The translations under genes and the position numbers were made by a program. Positions 27,072 through 35,417 of a stretch of DNA of 64,000 bases are shown here, piece by piece. Under the pieces are notes generated by a model, which saw only the letters and a program-made list of their open reading frames with translations, searched no databases and was not told the DNA's origin. Numbering within the stretch: position 1 is the stretch's first letter; each line of letters opens with the position of its first letter. Source of the stretch: Phyllobacterium myrsinacearum (GTDB lineage: Bacteria; Pseudomonadota; Alphaproteobacteria; Rhizobiales; Rhizobiaceae); contig NZ_PVBT01000002.1 of NCBI RefSeq assembly GCF_002980555.1, positions 744,001-808,000 of the forward strand, in the 5' to 3' direction.

Positions 27072-27856
27072 CCGTTCCGAGATTTGTTCACCTGCATCGT
27101 TCTGCGATGATGCTCTTGGCGCTATGGCTGATATACTGGTGCGCTACCCGCTTGAAATGGGATTGGCTGCCACTCTATTGGCACAACGGTTTGATACAGG
27201 CCGGGCTGCGCAACACGGTGTTGATATTCGCCATTAGCTGGACGGCCGGCCTCTTACTCGGTACTCTCCTTGGCCTCGCACAGGCAATTGGACCAATATA
27301 CGCGGCTGCACCATCCAGGGTGTACTGTACAATCATGCGTGGCACGCCGCTGCTGCTACAGTTGTGGTTGATCTATTTCGGACTGGGGTCATTGTTTCCG
27401 CAAATTCCCTGGATCCGGAATTCCGGCGCTTGGGTTTATCTGCGTGAGGGCTGGCCGTTTGCAGTGCTTTCACTTTCATTGTGTTTCGCGGCCTATGAAG
27501 GAGAAGTGTTGCGGGGAGCGCTTCGGAGTGTTCCAAAGGGCCAGCTTGAAGCTGCAAAGGCGTTTGGCATGTCTCCGTCCATGCAGTTGCGGCGTGTCTG
27601 GCTACCCCAAGCTTTTCACTTGGCTTTGCCGACACTGGGCGGGGACGCGATACTTCTCTTGAAAAGTACGCCATTGGTCGCAACTGTGGCTGTTAAGGAT
27701 CTCTTCTTCGTAAGCGACCAGGTGCGCCAGGACACCTTCATTGTTTACGAGCCTTTGATCGCGTTGGCTGTGATGTATGTGTTTTTTGCCGGCATCGTCG
27801 CTTTGTGTTTCCGCTGGCTGGAACGGCGTGTTCCAAACCGGAGTCTGGGCGGCTAG
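27068..27856 (+). CDS. Amino acid ABC transporter, permease 2
   Basis: A 262-residue HisQ/HisM-type permease with the docking loop 'EAAKAFGMSPSMQLRRVWLPQAFHLALPTL' and the typical 'MRGTPLLLQLWLIYFGLGSLFP' segment. Its ATG overlaps the preceding stop by 4 bp, so the two permeases are translationally coupled. Last gene of the importer operon; the sequence after it is degenerate. Confidence 0.9.
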   Translation: MTVPRFVHLHRSAMMLLALWLIYWCATRLKWDWLPLYWHNGLIQAGLRNTVLIFAISWTAGLLLGTLLGLAQAIGPIYAAAPSRVYCTIMRGTPLLLQLWLIYFGLGSLFPQIPWIRNSGAWVYLREGWPFAVLSLSLCFAAYEGEVLRGALRSVPKGQLEAAKAFGMSPSMQLRRVWLPQAFHLALPTLGGDAILLLKSTPLVATVAVKDLFFVSDQVRQDTFIVYEPLIALAVMYVFFAGIVALCFRWLERRVPNRSLGG

Positions 27857-28027
27857 AGATACAGTCCTGATTGCCTGAAGACACTTCATATGCAGCTTCC
27901 TGCAACGTCATGGGGGGCATCTCGGAAGTGCACTCCGGCATTTGCCTTGCACCATAGTATGTCGTGCCTATAGCGGGCGCGCAGTGTGAGCAAAGTGGCT
28001 CGGTTTGTCTGAACCGCTCGGCGCGTT

Positions 28028-28807
28028 TTGCTAAGTGGATTACCGTACCGATCATGCTGCTGCCTTCATCGGTGCGAGTGCGTTGAGGTACGCTACTACG
28101 ACAGTTGCATGGCAATCCTGAGAGAGGTGGAGTCTGCTGAGGGAAACGTCGCTCACCAAACGGGAATGGTCCGCGGAGCAATTCGTATCGGAACAACATC
28201 TTCACTGGCGCGGCACTTCATCATCCCGGCGCTTCCCCGGTTCAGGGAACGCTACCCGAACATTAAAATCGACTTGCATCTCAGCGATACCGTTGTCGAT
28301 CTGGTTCAGGAAGGGATTGACTGTGTCCTCAGGGCTGGAGAGCCGAAACCCTCAAGCCTTAGGGTGCGTCGTGTCGGTTTATTCCAGTGGTACATCTGTG
28401 CCTCTCCGGATTACCTCGAACCGCATGGTAATCCTGCTAGCCTCGCAGAGCTTCGAGAGCATGTGGTTGTCGGATACGCGAGCAGCCGAACAACCCGCTC
28501 GATGAACTGGACATTTCAGGAGGATCAGGAACAAACCTCGATCTCCATGAAGGAAGGATTGATGGTGAACGACACCGATGCCTACATAGCCGCAGGTGTT
28601 GCCGGGCTGGGATTGATCCGCGCTGCCAGTTATGTGGTGCGCACCCCGCTAACTGAGGGTCGCCTAGTCAGAGTTTTAGCTGGGCTTGAGACTCCAAGAG
28701 AGCCGCTCTCGATCTTATACCCGCGTAGCCGTCATCTTTCGCCCGCTGTTCGAGCCTTCAAGGACTGGTGCGTGGAAGTGATCGGAAAGCAGGCCACTCA
28801 ATTGTAG
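28028..28807 (+). pseudogene. LysR-type regulator lacking its DNA-binding domain
   Basis: The open frame (259 codons) encodes a complete LysR substrate-binding domain, from 'GMVRGAIRIGTTSSLARHFIIPALPRF' through 'VVDLVQEGIDCVLRAGEP' to 'VRAFKDWCVEVIG'. It also has the end of the linker helix ('VRYYDSCMAILREVESAE'). The N-terminal winged HTH is missing: the bases before 28090 give only fragments such as 'LNRSARF' in shifting frames. LysR proteins need this domain to bind DNA, so the gene is most likely dead. The remnant would be co-directional with the importer operon. Confidence 0.75.
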
Positions 28808-29125
28808 ACCAGCTGCAATATCTTTATAATCGGCAAAATTCATAGGAACCTGGGTTGCACACCGAGGGCACTTTTGAGTTTCCTCCATGTTCCATCGGAC
28901 AAACGGGAATTCCCCAGAAATTCCAGATTCGCCGGTTGCCCTCAGAGCGCTATAGCTATGATCCGAAGGGCCGGTGATGCAGCCTATTAGGGGCGGGGCG
29001 TGCTGGATCATCATGTGGAAACCCATCGTCATGATGTTAGGCTTGCCGTCGTGGCTGGTCGTGACTGGCACAATCGGGCCGGGCCCGAGTAGACGATAAG
29101 TCTGCGAGGCTGATAATTCCTTCAT
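28715..29125 (-). pseudogene. Truncated flavin reductase-like gene
   Basis: From the ATG at 29125 the frame reads 'MKELSASQTYRLLGPGPIVPVTTSHDGKPNIMTMGFHMM', a good match to the N-terminus of DIM6/NTAB flavin-reductase-like proteins. After about 65 residues ('SALRATGE') the family similarity stops, and the rest ('SGISGEFPFVRWNMEETQKCPRCATQ') is unrelated. The usual FMN-binding second half is absent. The frame overlaps the LysR remnant tail to tail, so a deletion probably joined two broken genes. Confidence 0.65.
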
Positions 29126-29198
29126 GGTGGCCTTCCTTGAATGCCGCCTTCCCAACAATATCGGGAAGGCGGACGTTGTGTTCTGCGCGGATAGGCGC

Positions 29199-29948
29199 TT
29201 ACCATCCCTGGCCGACCGGCAGAACAAAGAGTTCCGCAACGTTGACGTGAGCTGGCGCCTGAAGCGCGAACAGGATGGTCTCGGCGATATCAGTCCCCTG
29301 CAGAAAGGTCATTTGCTTGGCAAGATCATCCATCTGCTGGCGGTAACCTGTGTCCGTGATCTGGTCATAAAGCTCCGTGGCAACCGCGCCGGGCTGGATA
29401 CAGGTGACGCGGATGTTGTGCTTCTCCCCAACTTCCATGCGCAGGCCATCGGAGAAAGCAGTCACGGCGTGCTTTGTTGCACAATAAACCGACAGCCCCT
29501 TGAAGACCTTGCGGCCGGCGATCGAAGATGTGTTGAAGATGTGACCGGAATGCTGCTTGATCATCTGCGGCAGCACCGCCGCTGTGGTGTTGAGCAAGCC
29601 CTTCACGTTCACGTCGACCATCCGATGCCATTCTCCGGTCCTGAGCTGGTCAACGTCGGAAAGAGGCATAAGACCGGCATTGTTGAAGAGAATGTCGATC
29701 GAGCCGTAGGCATCGACCAGTTTCTTGACGCCGGTTTCAACAGAGGCTGGATCGACCACATCCATTGCAATCACCAGAGCTTTACCGCCCTTTTCCGTGA
29801 TTTCAGTCTTTAAAGCCTCCAGCCGATCGGTGCGACGGGCGGCGATGCCGACGTTTACGCCTGCGGCAGCCAGTTTCAGGGCAGTCGCTGCGCCGATGCC
29901 GCTTGACGCGCCGGTGATCAGCGCGACGTTTCCATTGATGTTCATCAT
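29199..29948 (-). CDS. Short-chain dehydrogenase/reductase
   Basis: A 249-residue classical SDR. The NAD(P) site is '[22 protein letters not shown]' with 'AARRTDRL' (basic residues favour NADP), the structural motif is 'LFNNAGLMP', and the catalytic set is Ser in '[11 protein letters not shown]' with 'YCATK'. It resembles the broad-range serine/3-hydroxy-acid dehydrogenase (YdfG-like) group. Two adjacent ATGs occur at 29948 and 29945 after an AAGGAGACAC site. The AraC gene lies just beyond its start side and on the same strand. Confidence 0.9.
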   Translation of the reverse strand: MMNINGNVALITGASSGIGAATALKLAAAGVNVGIAARRTDRLEALKTEITEKGGKALVIAMDVVDPASVETGVKKLVDAYGSIDILFNNAGLMPLSDVDQLRTGEWHRMVDVNVKGLLNTTAAVLPQMIKQHSGHIFNTSSIAGRKVFKGLSVYCATKHAVTAFSDGLRMEVGEKHNIRVTCIQPGAVATELYDQITDTGYRQQMDDLAKQMTFLQGTDIAETILFALQAPAHVNVAELFVLPVGQGW

Positions 29949-30094
29949 GACGTGTCTCCTTGTTGCTTGCGAACCGGAAAGGTGTTCGCCTTCGACAAGG
30001 AGAAATCTAGGAAACCGCGGCTTTTCCCTCTCCCGGTGTCATGCGAAGGCTGTCGGGATTTTGCTTGTTTCTGCCTTCGGACAGGCTCGGGGGT

Positions 30095-31063
30095 TCAGCC
30101 GCGGCGGTAATCGCTCGGCGAGAGGCCGGTCTCGCGGCGGAAGATCTGCGCGAAATGACTGGGGCTGGAATAGCCGACGGCCAATCCGATCTCGATGATG
30201 CTGATGTCGGTTTCCTGCAGCAGTTGCTGCGCCTTGGCTACTCTCTGCCGGATGAAGTAGAGCGATGGAGAGAGGCCCGTTGCCTTCTTGAACAGCCGGC
30301 TGAAATGGAACTGACTCATGCCCACCGCATGAGCCAGGCTGTTGAGATCAAATGGCTGGTCAAGCCGGGTTGCCATGAAGGCAACCGCCCGGCGTAGTCT
30401 TGCGCCAGGCAGTGCGTTTTGGGCGCGCACCCCGGAAACTGCAACCACATAATGGCGGACGAGATGCACGGCCAGGCTTAGCGCCAGCCCCTCGACAAAC
30501 AGTGTGCTACCGCTGCTTTCCCGGACCAGTTCGCCATGCAGCAGGCTCAGGATTTTCGACATCGCCGTGTCACGGCCACCGGAGACATCCTTCAAGGCGA
30601 CGTTGCCGCCTGCCTTGTCCAGCATCGCGCGCACCACCTTTTCGAATAGTGGGACAGAGACATAGAGATGCATGACCTGAAATGGCTGATCGCCGTCTGC
30701 GTGCCATCGCATCTCATAGGGTGCGGGCGACCGCGTCAGGAAGAAATCGCCGACGCTAACGCGGCTTGCCTCCCATTCTCCGCCCAGATCCCGTTCTTCG
30801 ACGGTGGCGCCGCCTGACATAACCCACACGATCATCGGCTCCGCGACGGCGGGAACCAAGAAAGGGTGCTGAACACGATTACGGGAGAATATCTGCACGA
30901 AGACGTCTTTCCACGCCGGTCCGTCGCCGCTGATCAACGTGGTGCCGCTGATGTAGCTTTCAAGCCCGACTGGAGAGGTCCGCTCCGGGATCGGCGCCGG
31001 AGTGGACGGATCGTTCAAAACCAATATCGTCTCCCCTGCGCCGCCAATTTCGGCTCCCTTCAT
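30095..31063 (-). CDS. AraC-family regulator with cupin-type sensing domain
   Basis: A 322-residue regulator. The N-terminal half matches the Cupin_6/AraC-binding type ('VVEERDLGGEWEASRVSVGDFFLTRSPAPYEMRWH' region). The C-terminal HTH pair is 'FDLNSLAHAVGMSQFHFSRLFKKATGLSPSLYFIRQRVAKAQQLL' followed by 'ISIIEIGLAVGYSSPSHFAQIFRRETGLSPSDYRRG'. Such proteins often regulate a neighbouring oxidoreductase gene, and the SDR gene lies directly downstream on the same strand. Confidence 0.9.
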   Translation of the reverse strand: MKGAEIGGAGETILVLNDPSTPAPIPERTSPVGLESYISGTTLISGDGPAWKDVFVQIFSRNRVQHPFLVPAVAEPMIVWVMSGGATVEERDLGGEWEASRVSVGDFFLTRSPAPYEMRWHADGDQPFQVMHLYVSVPLFEKVVRAMLDKAGGNVALKDVSGGRDTAMSKILSLLHGELVRESSGSTLFVEGLALSLAVHLVRHYVVAVSGVRAQNALPGARLRRAVAFMATRLDQPFDLNSLAHAVGMSQFHFSRLFKKATGLSPSLYFIRQRVAKAQQLLQETDISIIEIGLAVGYSSPSHFAQIFRRETGLSPSDYRRG

Positions 31064-31609
31064 AGCGATGTGGCACTGACAACATTGCTATCATTCAGCG
31101 CTACAGACAACAGAGTACCCGCGCTTCACTGAACTGTTAAACGCCGTATGGGATATTACCCCGTCAAAATTGAGCAATAACACTCCAGACGTTATCCGGG
31201 AGTACTGCGCCGCAGGAAAACTTATATTGAAGGGATATCTTTATTATGCTTCCAAGAAGGTGCCAAAGGTAATCCAAAGAACTGAACTATCACAATCCTT
31301 GAAAATCATTTTAGCCAGAAATATGCGGGAAGGCGATAGGGCAAATCTGTTCGCGCTCGCAGTAGAAGTTGGCTTGTGAAATCGATATTTGTATTCTGTT
31401 CAAAAGCATAATGGAAACTGGTGCCGGCTGAATAAGAAGTCATTCGGTAGGTCGATGAAATCCGTTTGGTGATTTTGCTACAGCTGCTATCAAATCGCAA
31501 AATCCGGCGGTGAACAATCCTGCTCAATATGCCGGTTTCAGTTGAAATCTGTCATCGACTGCCGCTGATTTTGATGGTCTGAATGCGCGATAGTGGACTT
31601 TTATCTCTA

Positions 31610-31625
31610 TTCGACAATTGTCGAA
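31610..31625. promoter_or_regulatory. 16-bp perfect palindrome
   Basis: TTCGACAATTGTCGAA is a perfect dyad in AT-rich intergenic DNA between the kinase gene 3' end and the AraC gene. It looks like a repressor operator, but the nearest start codon it could serve (AraC, 31063) is about 550 bp away. Confidence 0.4.
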
Positions 31626-31654
31626 AATTAGCTATTAGCGGTCTTTACAAACGA

Positions 31655-31696
31655 AGACTTGCGAGTCTTTCACAGCATGAATAACCAATCATTTTT
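31655..31696 (+). repeat. 42-bp diverged direct repeat, copy A
   Basis: This 42-bp stretch matches 42870-42911 at 34 of 42 positions, and all eight differences are transitions. The same orientation and the position at both ends of the kinase/NRPS segment suggest island borders or remnants of a repeated element. Confidence 0.45.
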
Positions 31697-31793
31697 GGCT
31701 ACCGGCGATGTTGTTCAAAGGTCCGCAAAAGGGTCAAGCTTGCGCAGCCGCTCCGGAAGACTAAGCGACGTTGAAAACGCGCAGGGTCAGTTC

Positions 31794-33140
31794 TCAGTGA
31801 AAATCAACGCGCGCTTCGCGCCATCTCACTGCAAAACTGCTGCCGGCTCCAGGCGACGATACAACTTCAACGTAACCCCCATGGCTGGTGACAATATCGT
31901 TGACCATACTGAGGCCCAGGCCTGCGCCAGTTCCATGAGGATTGATACGGTAAAACGGTTCGAAGATTCGTACTTGCATGTCATCCGCAATGCCAGGGCC
32001 CTGATCCGTTACGAGAATGCTACCATCCGCCTCGATGCCGACAGAAATCTCTCCTGTTTTACCACCGTATTGAATTGCGTTACGGATCAGATTGGCGAGG
32101 GCGCGTTCTAACGCATCGGGTTCACCAAGTACAAAGGCGCATTTTGCCCTAGACTCGAAGGACATTTCATAACCTTCAGCGATTGCCAAAGGGGCGAAAT
32201 CGGCCACTATTTTCGACACGATGCTATTGAGTTCCACTCTGGTTTTGCGAGGCGGCTTCTGCCGATATTTCTCGATATCGAGAAGCTGATTGGTAATGGC
32301 TGTGAGCCGCTTTATGCCGGTCTGCAGATGAGACTTATCCTGACTAGGTGCCAAGGTGTCTATACGCAGCTGAAGGATTGCAATCGGTGTGCGCAGTTCG
32401 TGTGCCGCATTGACGAAGAACCGCTCTGTCGTTTCGAATCCGCTATCCAATCGCCGCAGGGCCATGTTGATGCCATTGAGGACGCGAAGTACTTCGTTAG
32501 GCATGGCGCGATCATCAACGACGCCGCCCCGCGCTTCGAAATCGATCTTATCCAAGCGATCAGTGAGGTCATTGAAAGAGCGAAGCGCCCATCGGGTAAC
32601 CAAAGGAACGCCTAAAACTGTGATCGTGGCTAGAATGATCGACGGCACGCCTATCGCAATATTGCCGAGCAACAGAATCAGGCTATATTGCGACATGGAC
32701 ATCCCACCCGTGAAAATGGCCGCTTCTCCAGCTATGGTCTCCATTCTTTGGAGCCGTACAACGTTTGTAGGATCATCGACGTATCCATGAAGTTCGGCGT
32801 TGCGAAACGTCCGCAAAAACGATATATTTCCAGCGACCTTTTCGGGAATATCACCGTGGGTGATTAGGTCACCTTTGGGTAGTTCAACGACGAACCATAG
32901 GCTTGGCCACTTCTCAATCATGCCCGACAATTGGCGCGAGGGAACGATTATTGCCTTTCCATCGACACCTACCTTGATCGATTCTGCTATCGCATCCGAA
33001 AGCCAAATGGAAGGGATGGCGCTATCAGGTCTGGCCCCGGACGCAGCATAGAAAACAAGCACAAGCGATGCTGCTATGGCGCAGAGTTGCAGTAAAATGA
33101 AACCAATCGTGAAGCGCCAGCGAAGTGAATAAACATTCAT
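31794..33140 (-). CDS. Two-component sensor histidine kinase
   Basis: A 448-residue membrane kinase. It has an N-terminal transmembrane helix ('FTIGFILLQLCAIAASLVLVFYAA'), a periplasmic loop of ~120 residues, and a second helix around 'LILLLGNIAIGVPSIILATITVLG'. A HAMP-like region follows, then the HisKA H-box 'NAAHELRTPIAILQLRID' and HATPase boxes 'NLIRNAIQYG', 'VTDQGPGIADD' and 'GTGAGLGLSMVNDIV'. The gene starts one base after the response-regulator stop, so they form one operon. Input signal unknown. Confidence 0.92.
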   Translation of the reverse strand: MNVYSLRWRFTIGFILLQLCAIAASLVLVFYAASGARPDSAIPSIWLSDAIAESIKVGVDGKAIIVPSRQLSGMIEKWPSLWFVVELPKGDLITHGDIPEKVAGNISFLRTFRNAELHGYVDDPTNVVRLQRMETIAGEAAIFTGGMSMSQYSLILLLGNIAIGVPSIILATITVLGVPLVTRWALRSFNDLTDRLDKIDFEARGGVVDDRAMPNEVLRVLNGINMALRRLDSGFETTERFFVNAAHELRTPIAILQLRIDTLAPSQDKSHLQTGIKRLTAITNQLLDIEKYRQKPPRKTRVELNSIVSKIVADFAPLAIAEGYEMSFESRAKCAFVLGEPDALERALANLIRNAIQYGGKTGEISVGIEADGSILVTDQGPGIADDMQVRIFEPFYRINPHGTGAGLGLSMVNDIVTSHGGYVEVVSSPGAGSSFAVRWREARVDFH

Positions 33141-33141
33141 C

Positions 33142-33816
33142 TCAGTCTAGCTCGTGAAGAAAGTAACCGATGCCGCGCACATTTTTGATGACAAGATTAG
33201 CGTGAGCATCAGCAAGCTTGCGGCGCAGTCGGGACAAGTTCACCTCCAGCGAATTAGACTGGATTTCGTCGTTGAACGAGTAGACTCGTTCTTCCAGCAA
33301 CGATCTCAAGACGGTACGCCCCCGGTTTCTCAAAAAAGTCTCGAAAATCAGGAGCTCGCGTCTGGCGAGAAGAAGTCTGATTCCCTTTACATGCACGTCT
33401 CGCGACGTATGATCGTAAGTGACGTTTCCGATTACGAGAATTGGAGACGCCTTATCTGCAGCGCGTCTTAGTACTGCGCTCATCCTGGCGACCAATTCAT
33501 CTATCTCAAATGGTTTGGGCAGGTAGTCATCAGCCCCATCATTCAATCCTGAAATTCTATCGTTGGCCGAACCAAGTGCAGAAACGATGATCGAGCGGAC
33601 GGACTTCCCCGAGCGGCGCATCTCCGCGAGCAGAGCGCTGCCATCCCCATCCGGCAATTGCCGGTCGATGAGAACAATATCGTAATCTGCCATGGCGATT
33701 GCCTCGCGGGCCGTTGCGAGATCAGCAACGGAATCAAGCACAACACCATGCTGCGATAGGGCCGTACGCAACGCGTCAGCCATTTCCAGATCATCTTCGA
33801 TGAGCAAGAGTTTCAT
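33142..33816 (-). CDS. OmpR-family response regulator (RR1)
   Basis: A 224-residue regulator. The receiver domain is 'MKLLLIEDDLEMADALRTAL' with phospho-acceptor Asp in 'IVLIDRQLPDGDG', switch Ser in 'IIVSALG' and the Lys in 'DDYLPKPF'. The winged-helix output domain ends 'LEVNLSRLRRKL' and 'VKNVRGIGYFL'. The ATG at 33816 is used; a GTG four codons upstream is less likely. It is cotranscribed with the kinase gene. A GTAAT-N6-GTAAT direct repeat lies ~52-67 bp upstream, suiting autoregulation. It is a paralog of the regulator at 35418. Confidence 0.92.
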   Translation of the reverse strand: MKLLLIEDDLEMADALRTALSQHGVVLDSVADLATAREAIAMADYDIVLIDRQLPDGDGSALLAEMRRSGKSVRSIIVSALGSANDRISGLNDGADDYLPKPFEIDELVARMSAVLRRAADKASPILVIGNVTYDHTSRDVHVKGIRLLLARRELLIFETFLRNRGRTVLRSLLEERVYSFNDEIQSNSLEVNLSRLRRKLADAHANLVIKNVRGIGYFLHELD

Positions 33817-34296
33817 TAGCGGTCCCACTCTGATGAGGCTTTTAATTACAGATAGGCTTCAACGCGAATTACATTAGTATTACGCTGATAATTTCGTGTT
33901 CATCAATAATGCAGCAATAATATGGAAAGTAAAACCTTTCCAATCATTGCCGCCACGCAAATAAGCTCCACCCAATTCCCCTTTGCCAACTCGAGCCTGT
34001 ACCTCACTGATAAGCCACGATATGACCGGTCGCTTGAGGATTAGGGGGAGCATATTTGAACCTTCAGCCGGGTAGATTTTGGCCAGCGCGCGTTTTGTTT
34101 GTGTGCCAACCCACAAAGCCGCCACGTCGTCGCCATGTCACCCGATATCTTTGCATTTTCGTAATTTGCGCATCAGGTAAAAAGCCGTTTTTCTTCTCCG
34201 GCGACCCTTATCGCAGCGCCATAGGCACCCCACGGGCGCGGCACAAACAACATTTTGTCCCTTGGATGGAAGGCTCACTTGTCGATCGCACTCGAC
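33817..34296. other. Intergenic region upstream of the two-component operon
   Basis: It contains the direct-repeat motif at 33868-33883 and a small TGGAAAG/CTTTCCA hairpin (33923-33942). No gene is supported: a minus-strand frame at 33880-34125 overlaps the motif region and has no ribosome site. Confidence 0.45.
33868..33883 (-). promoter_or_regulatory. GTAAT-N6-GTAAT direct repeat (site 1, upstream of RR1)
   Basis: Read on the minus strand, towards RR1, the sequence is GTAATACTAATGTAAT: two GTAAT units with an 11-bp period. OmpR/PhoB-family regulators bind tandem repeats of this kind. A third ATTAC (33845-33849 region) sits two turns further towards the gene. The following bases TGAAGCCTATC also resemble the sequence after sites 2 and 3. 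Confidence 0.5.
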
Positions 34297-34596
34297 TTAC
34301 CATTCTTCATAATACCGGCGTCTTGGCTGCTTGTCTTTTGAGGCTTCGGAGATCGCATATGCGCCTATTGCCCCTGCAGCCACGCCCACGGCGACTGCAC
34401 TCGCTGCCTGATCCGACTTTCGCCGATTTTCTGCATACACATTGCGAGTACAACGCTCATGCCGCCAGCTTCCCGGACGTAAGCCAGTGTTATCACAGGT
34501 TATGTAAGCGCTATTCATGGAGTCTTGGGATGATTGGCAACCTGATAACAAGGCAGCGGCGACGAGCATGATTGCTGGTAATGTCTTTGTTTGCAT
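34297..34596 (-). CDS. Small lipoprotein with glycine-zipper segment
   Basis: A 99-residue protein. The signal peptide 'TLPAIMLVAAALLSGC' ends in a lipobox (LSGC), so it should be lipid-anchored. A glycine-zipper-like hydrophobic stretch lies at about residues 66-84 ('ASAVAVGVAAGAIGAYAISEA'), followed by a basic and aromatic tail 'KQPRRRYYEEW'. Four Cys occur in the mature part or anchor. No family is recognised. Its upstream region shares an inverted 55-bp promoter-like arm with the response regulator gene at 35418, so both may be co-regulated. Confidence 0.75.
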   Translation of the reverse strand: MQTKTLPAIMLVAAALLSGCQSSQDSMNSAYITCDNTGLRPGSWRHERCTRNVYAENRRKSDQAASAVAVGVAAGAIGAYAISEASKDKQPRRRYYEEW

Positions 34597-34812
34597 GGGT
34601 CAGTCCTAAAATGACTTGGCTTTTTCTTTGATGAAACGTGCTCCCACCTAGCCAGTATTTCGTGCGTTATGGCAGGCAGACACGCCGACCTACACACCAG
34701 ATTGATGGTTTTGTGGTAGCAGGACTTGGTGATGCGCGTTGCGTCGATCTCACGACGCTTCACTGGGGTGATTTGAAACAAGATCAGCGAGATTCAATCG
34801 TTTTCAAGAAAC

Positions 34813-34867
34813 GGCCTCTCCTGTTTCGCCGGTAAGGATGAGGCTTCTGAATTACGGCAATGTTACA
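34813..34867. repeat. Left arm of 55-bp inverted repeat
   Basis: About 90% identical to the reverse complement of 35182-35236; the inner 37 bp differ at one base only. The arm carries direct-repeat site 2. The two arms may be duplicated promoters or the terminal repeats of a small (~424 bp) non-coding element; no target duplication is obvious. Confidence 0.7.
34850..34866 (-). promoter_or_regulatory. GTAAC-N6-GTAAT direct repeat (site 2, upstream of the lipoprotein gene)
   Basis: Read on the minus strand: GTAACATTGCCGTAATT, two GTAA units with an 11-bp period, about 250 bp upstream of the lipoprotein start and oriented towards it. It is identical to site 3. Confidence 0.5.
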
Positions 34868-35181
34868 TCACAAGATTTTTAGCGGAACCACGAAGGCCAG
34901 GGACGGAATTGCCAACCTATCCGGTGATAGGGGGTGCAGGAAGGCAGCAAGATCGCATCGAAACCGACAGGACACACTTCAAATATTCCCGCTGTTCACC
35001 ATCTTGCGGCCCAAATCTATCAGTTTCCAGCAGCTAGGTTTCAAACCGTCATTGCAAGCCATTTCAGACGGCAATGATATCTAGAAGCAAATCGCACGCA
35101 TGAAGATCGCCCAAGCGGGCCGCAAAGCTACCAGCGAGTCTTCCCCCAGATAAATGCCATGTCTTGTATGGTGTTTACCAT

Positions 35182-35236
35182 TGTAACATTGCCGTAATTC
35201 TGAAGCCTCATCCTTACCTGCAAAGCAGGAGAGACC
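35182..35236. repeat. Right arm of 55-bp inverted repeat
   Basis: Reverse-complement partner of 34813-34867, with one mismatch in the inner 37 bp and about four in the outer 18 bp. It contains site 3 and ends about 180 bp upstream of the response regulator start. Confidence 0.7.
35183..35199 (+). promoter_or_regulatory. GTAAC-N6-GTAAT direct repeat (site 3, upstream of RR2)
   Basis: GTAACATTGCCGTAATT on the plus strand, about 220 bp upstream of the orphan response regulator and oriented towards it. The following CTGAAGCCTCATCC matches the sequence after site 1 (TGAAGCCTATC) apart from small gaps, so a shared promoter architecture is likely. Confidence 0.5.
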
Positions 35237-35417
35237 TTGTACCAATAAAACTTTATGATCCTATTGGATCGCAAATAGAGTCCATCTCGGACGGGCAAAT
35301 AAACCACCCGCCCGATTTAGTGTCCCTAACCTTGACTGCAATCATCCACCACTATGGCATCCTCATCGAGTGGAACAATGGAAATATCGAAGACAGAGCG
35401 AACAGATTGGGAGTCCG

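Larger units (their letters stand above)
31064..31793. other. AT-rich intergenic region
   Basis: About 730 bp without a supported gene. It includes a perfect 16-bp palindrome (31610-31625) and a 42-bp sequence repeated, in diverged form, at 42870-42911. Short frames at 31170-31527 have no ribosome site and no family features. The base composition is clearly more AT-rich than in the flanking genes, which suggests acquired DNA. Confidence 0.45.
34597..35417. other. Long divergent region with 55-bp inverted repeat
   Basis: This 820-bp spacer separates the leftward lipoprotein gene from the rightward response regulator. It is organised around two 55-bp inverted arms (34813-34867 and 35182-35236), each containing the GTAAC-N6-GTAAT motif read towards its own gene. 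The ~315 bp between the arms holds no supported gene. Confidence 0.5.

Noticed and set aside
31170-31527. Short frames of 69 and 73 codons in AT-rich intergenic DNA
   Set aside because: No ribosome site, no conserved features, overlapping on opposite strands.
34813-35236. Inverted arms as a CRISPR or IS element
   Set aside because: Only two arms, no spacer array, and no transposase frame between them.
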